A DNA stretch of 64,000 nucleotides, taken from contig NZ_JBBOSU010000001.1 in assembly GCF_038005225.1 (NCBI RefSeq), forward strand, positions 360,001-424,000. Reading direction: 5' to 3'. Origin of the DNA: Solibacillus sp. FSL K6-1523. Its GTDB lineage: Bacteria > Bacillota > Bacilli > Bacillales_A > Planococcaceae. The notes below the pieces were generated by a model. That model was not told the origin of the DNA and did no database searches. It saw only the letters and a program-made list of their open reading frames with translations. Made by a program: the position numbers and the translations under genes. Each line of letters starts with the position of its first letter. Position 1 is the first letter of the stretch. Of this stretch, positions 60,151-64,000 are shown in pieces.

Positions 60151-61554
60151 TCATTTATGGTAATTCAATATTTCTGAAACAGTCAGGAATTCATAGCCTT
60201 CATTTTTTAAGTAGACAAGGACCGCTTCTAATCCATCTGCTGTTGATTGATGAATATCATGCATTAAAATAATCGAATTATTGTGCAGTGAATTTTGAAT
60301 GTTTGGTAACAGGCTGTTTGCGTTACGGTGCTTCCAGTCGAGTGTATCAATCGTCCAATTCACAGAAGTTATTGGCAGCAATGCTTTAATCGAATCGTTC
60401 GTAGCACCATATGGCGGACGGAAAACGGTAGAGTACTGACCAATCGCATTGAAAATCGCTTGCTCTGTCGATTCGAACTCTTTTGTCACTTCGGCTGCAG
60501 AAAGCTTTGTTAACACAGGGTGACTCCAAGAGTGGTTACCAATTTCATGACCAGCATCACGTATTTCACCTACTAAGCTAGGATAGTACTGAACGCGGCT
60601 ACCGAGCATGAAAAACGTCGCCTTGGCATCATACTTTTCAAGTAAAGTTAAAATTTGTTTTGTTACTTTTGGATGTGGACCATCATCAAACGTCAGTGCA
60701 ACATGTTTTTTGGAAGGGTCCAAATCAAACTTTGGTATAATTGTTTCTTCTGATTCCATTGCAATTTGAAAGTCGGAAGCAAGTAACGGATTAATGAAGG
60801 ATAGTGGCATTTCGAAAGTGAGTAATCCTGCAGAAGGATCTGCTATTTCGCCTTCATCAAAATAAATAACAAGTGAGTCATCTTTTAATGCAAAGCGGTT
60901 GAAAGATGCCCATTCCGGTTTCGTTGCAAGCATTAGTTTATCTTGTGAAATTACCCCTTCAAGTTTCGGGTCTTTTAAAATTTCTGATTGAATATGTGAT
61001 GCAAATGTTTCTAGGCTTTTTAAATCTTCATTTAGTAATGTAGCAATATTAATAACCTGCCCATTTTCACTGTCGATTAAAAATGTTTTTACTTTTGAAT
61101 GGTGCTCGAGATTGTTTAAAGTTACTTTATTTGTTAAAACAAAGGAATAATAGTGTTCATATTGATAAGTATCTAGACGAATATTGAGCTCGCCCATATG
61201 TTCTTCTACATCTTTTTGAAGTCGCATCATGCTTATGTAATAATCTTTAGAATCATCGATATAAGTAGTAATTGCCTCGTTTAATGCCTCGAATTTAGTC
61301 AAAGGGTATTGAATCGCAAAAGGCATTTTTTTATCATTGGAGATGTCAGTAATAATTTTTACACCAGGAAATGAGGATTCTTCCTCGGAAATGTCAGAAG
61401 TAATATTATTGGAAGCTGCATTTTCATCCTTTTGAAATAAGGATTTTCCATTTAAATTCGTTAAAAAAACAATGGCTCCTCCCAATGCGAAAATAGCACC
61501 GATAAGTAGGAGATCAATCCAAGGTCCACGTTTTTTTCTAGGTTTGTTTTTCAT
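60151..61554 (-). CDS. Polysaccharide deacetylase (PdaC-like) with DUF3298/DUF4163 region
   Basis: 467 residues. Basic cytosolic start, one TM helix (about 15-32), an extracytoplasmic DUF4163/DUF3298-like region to about 275, then a NodB deacetylase domain: TFDDGPH (Asp 290, Asp 291), HEIGNHSWSHP, FRPPYGA and the final LMHDIHQ. All metal and catalytic positions are present. This domain order matches B. subtilis PdaC, which deacetylates peptidoglycan MurNAc or chito-oligomers and helps in lysozyme tolerance. ATG 61554 follows AAAGGGG. It is divergent from thrE. Confidence 0.9.
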   Translation of the reverse strand: MKNKPRKKRGPWIDLLLIGAIFALGGAIVFLTNLNGKSLFQKDENAASNNITSDISEEESSFPGVKIITDISNDKKMPFAIQYPLTKFEALNEAITTYIDDSKDYYISMMRLQKDVEEHMGELNIRLDTYQYEHYYSFVLTNKVTLNNLEHHSKVKTFLIDSENGQVINIATLLNEDLKSLETFASHIQSEILKDPKLEGVISQDKLMLATKPEWASFNRFALKDDSLVIYFDEGEIADPSAGLLTFEMPLSFINPLLASDFQIAMESEETIIPKFDLDPSKKHVALTFDDGPHPKVTKQILTLLEKYDAKATFFMLGSRVQYYPSLVGEIRDAGHEIGNHSWSHPVLTKLSAAEVTKEFESTEQAIFNAIGQYSTVFRPPYGATNDSIKALLPITSVNWTIDTLDWKHRNANSLLPNIQNSLHNNSIILMHDIHQSTADGLEAVLVYLKNEGYEFLTVSEILNYHK

Positions 61555-61672
61555 GATGTGTGCGCCCCTTTCTCTGAAAAACATCCATGAAAAGTTGAAA
61601 GTAAAAAAAGATGTCTTTTTTACTACGCTTCGAGTAATATGAGCTAAGAAGTTGAAGGAGGTTCCCGACGCA

Positions 61673-62419
61673 ATGAATTTTGAACAGAATGAAATGGCGA
61701 TGGATTGTTTGTTATTAGCAGGTCGCATCATGATAGAAAGTGGAGCGGAAACGTATCGTGTTGCAGATACGATGCAAAGAATGGCTCGTTCACAAAATAT
61801 GATGGATGCACAAAGTTATGTAACGCCAACTGGTATTATTTTTTCACTAGGGAGAACGCAACCTACACGAATTACATCGATTTCAACAAGAGTTACAGAT
61901 TTACATCGGATTGTCCTTGTGAATAATGTATCTCGAAAGCTTACATCTCAAATGATAACACTAGAGCGAGCTTATGACGAGTTAAAGCGGATAGAAAAAA
62001 CGAATTATTTTTTACCAATTTTACTACAAGTTTTAGCTGCTAGCATTGCGAGTAGTTGCTTCTTGTTCTTATATAAAGGAATGCTCACCGATATCCCGAC
62101 AGCTTTTGTCGCAGGAGGGGTCGGTTTATATATTGTTACGATTATTCACAAAATGACGCGTGTTAAATTTTTCTCGGAATTTTTAGCAGCGGTTAGTGTC
62201 GGTGTGGTCGCCTCGCTTTCTGTCCATTATGGTTTTGGTACAGAAGTGGATAAAATTATTATAGGGTCGGTAATGCCATTAGTGCCAGGATTACTCATTA
62301 CCAACGCTGTGCGAGATTTAATGGCCGGGCATTTTATTGCAGGGATGGCAAAGGGCGCAGAAGCTTTTTTAACGGCATTTGCGATTGGTTCAGGTATTGC
62401 ACTTGTACTATCCTTTTAA
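61673..62419 (+). CDS. Threonine/serine exporter ThrE, large half (YjjP-like)
   Basis: 248 residues. The cytosolic N-terminal domain contains GRIMIESGAETYRVADTMQRMAR, the DUF1212 signature, and is followed by five membrane helices from about 115. It pairs with the small half encoded 72 bp downstream; in many actinobacteria the two are fused. Together they export threonine or serine, or related solutes. ATG 61673 follows AAGGAGG. An adjacent start at 61652 lacks a site. Confidence 0.88.
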   Translation: MNFEQNEMAMDCLLLAGRIMIESGAETYRVADTMQRMARSQNMMDAQSYVTPTGIIFSLGRTQPTRITSISTRVTDLHRIVLVNNVSRKLTSQMITLERAYDELKRIEKTNYFLPILLQVLAASIASSCFLFLYKGMLTDIPTAFVAGGVGLYIVTIIHKMTRVKFFSEFLAAVSVGVVASLSVHYGFGTEVDKIIIGSVMPLVPGLLITNAVRDLMAGHFIAGMAKGAEAFLTAFAIGSGIALVLSF

Positions 62420-62491
62420 CCTCTACAAGTGGGGCAGTGTATGCCAGTGCAATAATATCAAAGGATAATTGATTTAGGAGGCCATTTGAAT

Positions 62492-62968
62492 ATGGAAACG
62501 ATTATTTTACAGGCTTTGGTTAGTTTTATTGCGACTGCTTGCTTCGGCGTCATTTTCAATGCGCCAACGAAGGTAATTCCTGCCTGTGGATTTGTTGGGG
62601 CGGTTGGTTGGACTATTTATTATTTCGTGACAGAGTGGGGCTTAGATGATGTTCGGTCCTCCTTTATTGGGGCATTTGTCGTTTCGCTCGTTGCCCACTT
62701 TTTTGCACGTAAATTTCGCATGCCGATGATTATTTTTAGTGTTTCAGGTATTATTCCATTAGTACCAGGTGGCATTGCGTATAATGCGATGCGTAACTTC
62801 ATGGAGCTTGATTATATTATGGGGTTACAAAATGGGATCCGTGCATTTATGATTTCAGGGGCGATTGCGATGGGACTTGTATTTGCCGAAGTTATTGTGC
62901 AAATTTTACTAGGCATGATGAGTAAAGGGAAAACATCTATTCAATCGTTTATGAAAGTGAAAAAATAA
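62492..62968 (+). CDS. Threonine/serine exporter ThrE, small half (YjjB-like)
   Basis: 158 residues, five predicted helices, with IFNAPTKVIPACGFVGAVGWTIYY and SGIIPLVPGGIAYNAMRNFME, typical of the DUF3815/ThrE-2 family. It completes the split ThrE exporter with the preceding gene. ATG 62492 with AGGAGG 10 nt upstream is preferred; TTG at 62486 is also possible. A terminator follows. Confidence 0.87.
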   Translation: METIILQALVSFIATACFGVIFNAPTKVIPACGFVGAVGWTIYYFVTEWGLDDVRSSFIGAFVVSLVAHFFARKFRMPMIIFSVSGIIPLVPGGIAYNAMRNFMELDYIMGLQNGIRAFMISGAIAMGLVFAEVIVQILLGMMSKGKTSIQSFMKVKK

Positions 62969-63014
62969 AGCTCGACAAGTACGGGGTAACCTTACTTGCC
63001 GAGCTCTTTTTTAT
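62969..63014. terminator. Bidirectional intrinsic terminator
   Basis: AGCTCG..CAAGTA pairs with TACTTG..CGAGCT, with T-runs on both sides. It ends the thrE pair and the convergent EAL gene. Confidence 0.85.
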
Positions 63015-64000
63015 TTTAAGATGTTGAAAATTTCATTATTCGACACAGGCTTACTAATATAATACCCTTGAACCGCGTCACAGCCATAACTTTTTAGCAG
63101 ATCTTGCTGTTCTTCGGTTTCTACACCTTCTGCAATGATTGTTAAATTCATTGATTTACCAAGTTGGACCATACCATGAACAAGTTGTCGTGATTTATCG
63201 GACTTTAATAGTGTGTTTGTAAAGGTTTGGTCAATTTTTAAAATTGAAATCGGTAATAGTTGCATATAGCGGAACGATGCGTAGCCTGTTCCAAAATCGT
63301 CTAAAGAAAAGACAATGCCTTCATTTTCTAATATGCGCATTTGTTTAATGATACCCATCTCAGCTTCAGCTTCAAGTGCAAACTTCTCGGTAATTTCAAT
63401 TTGTAATAAATTCGCTGGACATCCTGTACGTTCAAGTGTTTCTAAAATCGATTTGGCCATGTTTTTATCGCGGAATTCACGGACAGAGGAGTTAATACTT
63501 ACTGTGATTGGAAGTCCGGCGTTTTTCCATGCGACTGCTTGTTCACACGCTTTTTCGAGCATGAATGAACCGATGTTATTAATTAGGCCTGTTTCTTCTG
63601 CAATAGGAATTAATTCGTCAGGAGAAACAACACCGATTTCCTCATCATCCCAACGGACAAGCGCTTCAACTGAAGTAATCTTATTTGTCTTTAAATCAAG
63701 TTGCGGTTGATAAAGTACTTGTAAATTTCTTTGATCCAGGGCAAGTAATAAACGTTTCTCAACAATGGATTTTCGGTTTAATGCTTTGTGTGTTGCATTT
63801 GATAATGACAAAATATTATCTCCGCCTGCTGCACGAACATTTGTAATTGTTGCAAGAGAGGCTTTCATAAGTTGAGCAAATGTCGATTGATCTTCTGGGA
63901 ATCGTGTAATACCACCACTAATAGAAACGGGAATGGCTACACTGTCATTGTAAATAGGGTGTTGCTGCAAATAACTTAAAAAACCATGTGTAAACCATTC
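63011..64000 (-). CDS. GGDEF/EAL-domain c-di-GMP phosphodiesterase, partial at the right edge
   Basis: The last 329 residues of a larger protein; the frame continues open past 64000. The beginning reads SISGGITRFPEDQSTFAQLMKASLATITNVRAAGGDNI, the C-terminal part of a GGDEF domain. The EAL domain follows with the canonical motifs EALVRW, INSSVREF, EITEKF, SLDDFGTGY, ILKIDQTF, AEGVETEEQ and QGYYISKP. All catalytic and metal residues are kept, so it should hydrolyse c-di-GMP. Whether the GGDEF half is active cannot be seen. It ends at a shared terminator. Confidence 0.93.
   Translation of the reverse strand, partial: EWFTHGFLSYLQQHPIYNDSVAIPVSISGGITRFPEDQSTFAQLMKASLATITNVRAAGGDNILSLSNATHKALNRKSIVEKRLLLALDQRNLQVLYQPQLDLKTNKITSVEALVRWDDEEIGVVSPDELIPIAEETGLINNIGSFMLEKACEQAVAWKNAGLPITVSINSSVREFRDKNMAKSILETLERTGCPANLLQIEITEKFALEAEAEMGIIKQMRILENEGIVFSLDDFGTGYASFRYMQLLPISILKIDQTFTNTLLKSDKSRQLVHGMVQLGKSMNLTIIAEGVETEEQQDLLKSYGCDAVQGYYISKPVSNNEIFNILK

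Noticed and set aside
1-64000. CRISPR array, tRNA or rRNA genes
   Set aside because: No regularly spaced direct repeats, cloverleaf or rRNA-like conserved sequence was found on either strand.

Overview
The window is AT-rich, low-GC Gram-positive chromosome. Purine-rich Shine-Dalgarno sites, lipoproteins, HemAT, YpsA, YjfB, a SAM (S-box) riboswitch, a BmrR/Bmr pair and a FhuF protein under a Fur box all point to Bacillales. The gene mix and intergenic repeats would suit a Planococcaceae member such as Lysinibacillus or Solibacillus, but the genus is inference. It is ordinary core and accessory chromosome: no rRNA, tRNA, CRISPR array or prophage was seen. One complete IS200/IS605-family element of the TnpB-only type is present, plus a possible relic of another.

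Layout. 1-5.3 kb: a beta-hydroxyacid dehydrogenase fragment, a TetR regulator, fumarase, YpsA and a second TetR regulator. 5.3-8.5 kb: a minus-strand acyl-CoA dehydrogenase/acyl-CoA synthetase operon. 8.5-13.7 kb: ornithine aminotransferase and the bmrR-bmr multidrug efflux pair, split by the TnpB element, whose right end supplies the stop codon of bmrR. 13.8-17.1 kb: two MFS transporters and a small membrane protein. 18-20.4 kb: flavin reductase, dipeptide epimerase and GNAT operon. 21.2-24.5 kb: a three-gene ABC exporter. 25.2-31 kb: HD nucleotidase, YjfB, Cu/Zn SOD lipoprotein and a TAXI-TRAP transporter operon. 31-39.8 kb: amidohydrolase, FhuF, EmrE-like exporter, peptidase T, YhhN, an unknown membrane protein and a nitroreductase. 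40-43.7 kb: SAM riboswitch and MetY, a repeat-rich gap, a Panacea-like protein and an ACT-less homoserine dehydrogenase. 44-47 kb: an EamA transporter and two genes that look like an MhqR regulon. 47.2-50.3 kb: a two-component system with a tiny membrane ORF between regulator and kinase. 50.4-64 kb: phosphoesterase, UppP, HemAT, an AIM24 protein, a lysine 6-dehydrogenase/aldehyde dehydrogenase pair, a beta-propeller protein, a polysaccharide deacetylase, a split ThrE exporter and a GGDEF/EAL protein that runs off the end.

Most interesting signals. Two intergenic promoters, one on each strand (about 3.4 kb and 33.3 kb), have the same architecture: TTGACA, 17 bp, TATCAT, with a 19-bp Fur box placed identically over the -10. 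Each leads after 100-220 nt to a strong intrinsic terminator, contains no convincing ORF, and shows C-rich sequence in a predicted loop. They look like a pair of Fur-repressed, FsrA-like small RNAs. Other leads are a folded intergenic repeat family with a compensatory base-pair change, a 14-bp candidate response-regulator box shared between two loci, several unannotated small ORFs, and a nonsense-terminated acyl-CoA dehydrogenase start behind the lysine-degradation operon.
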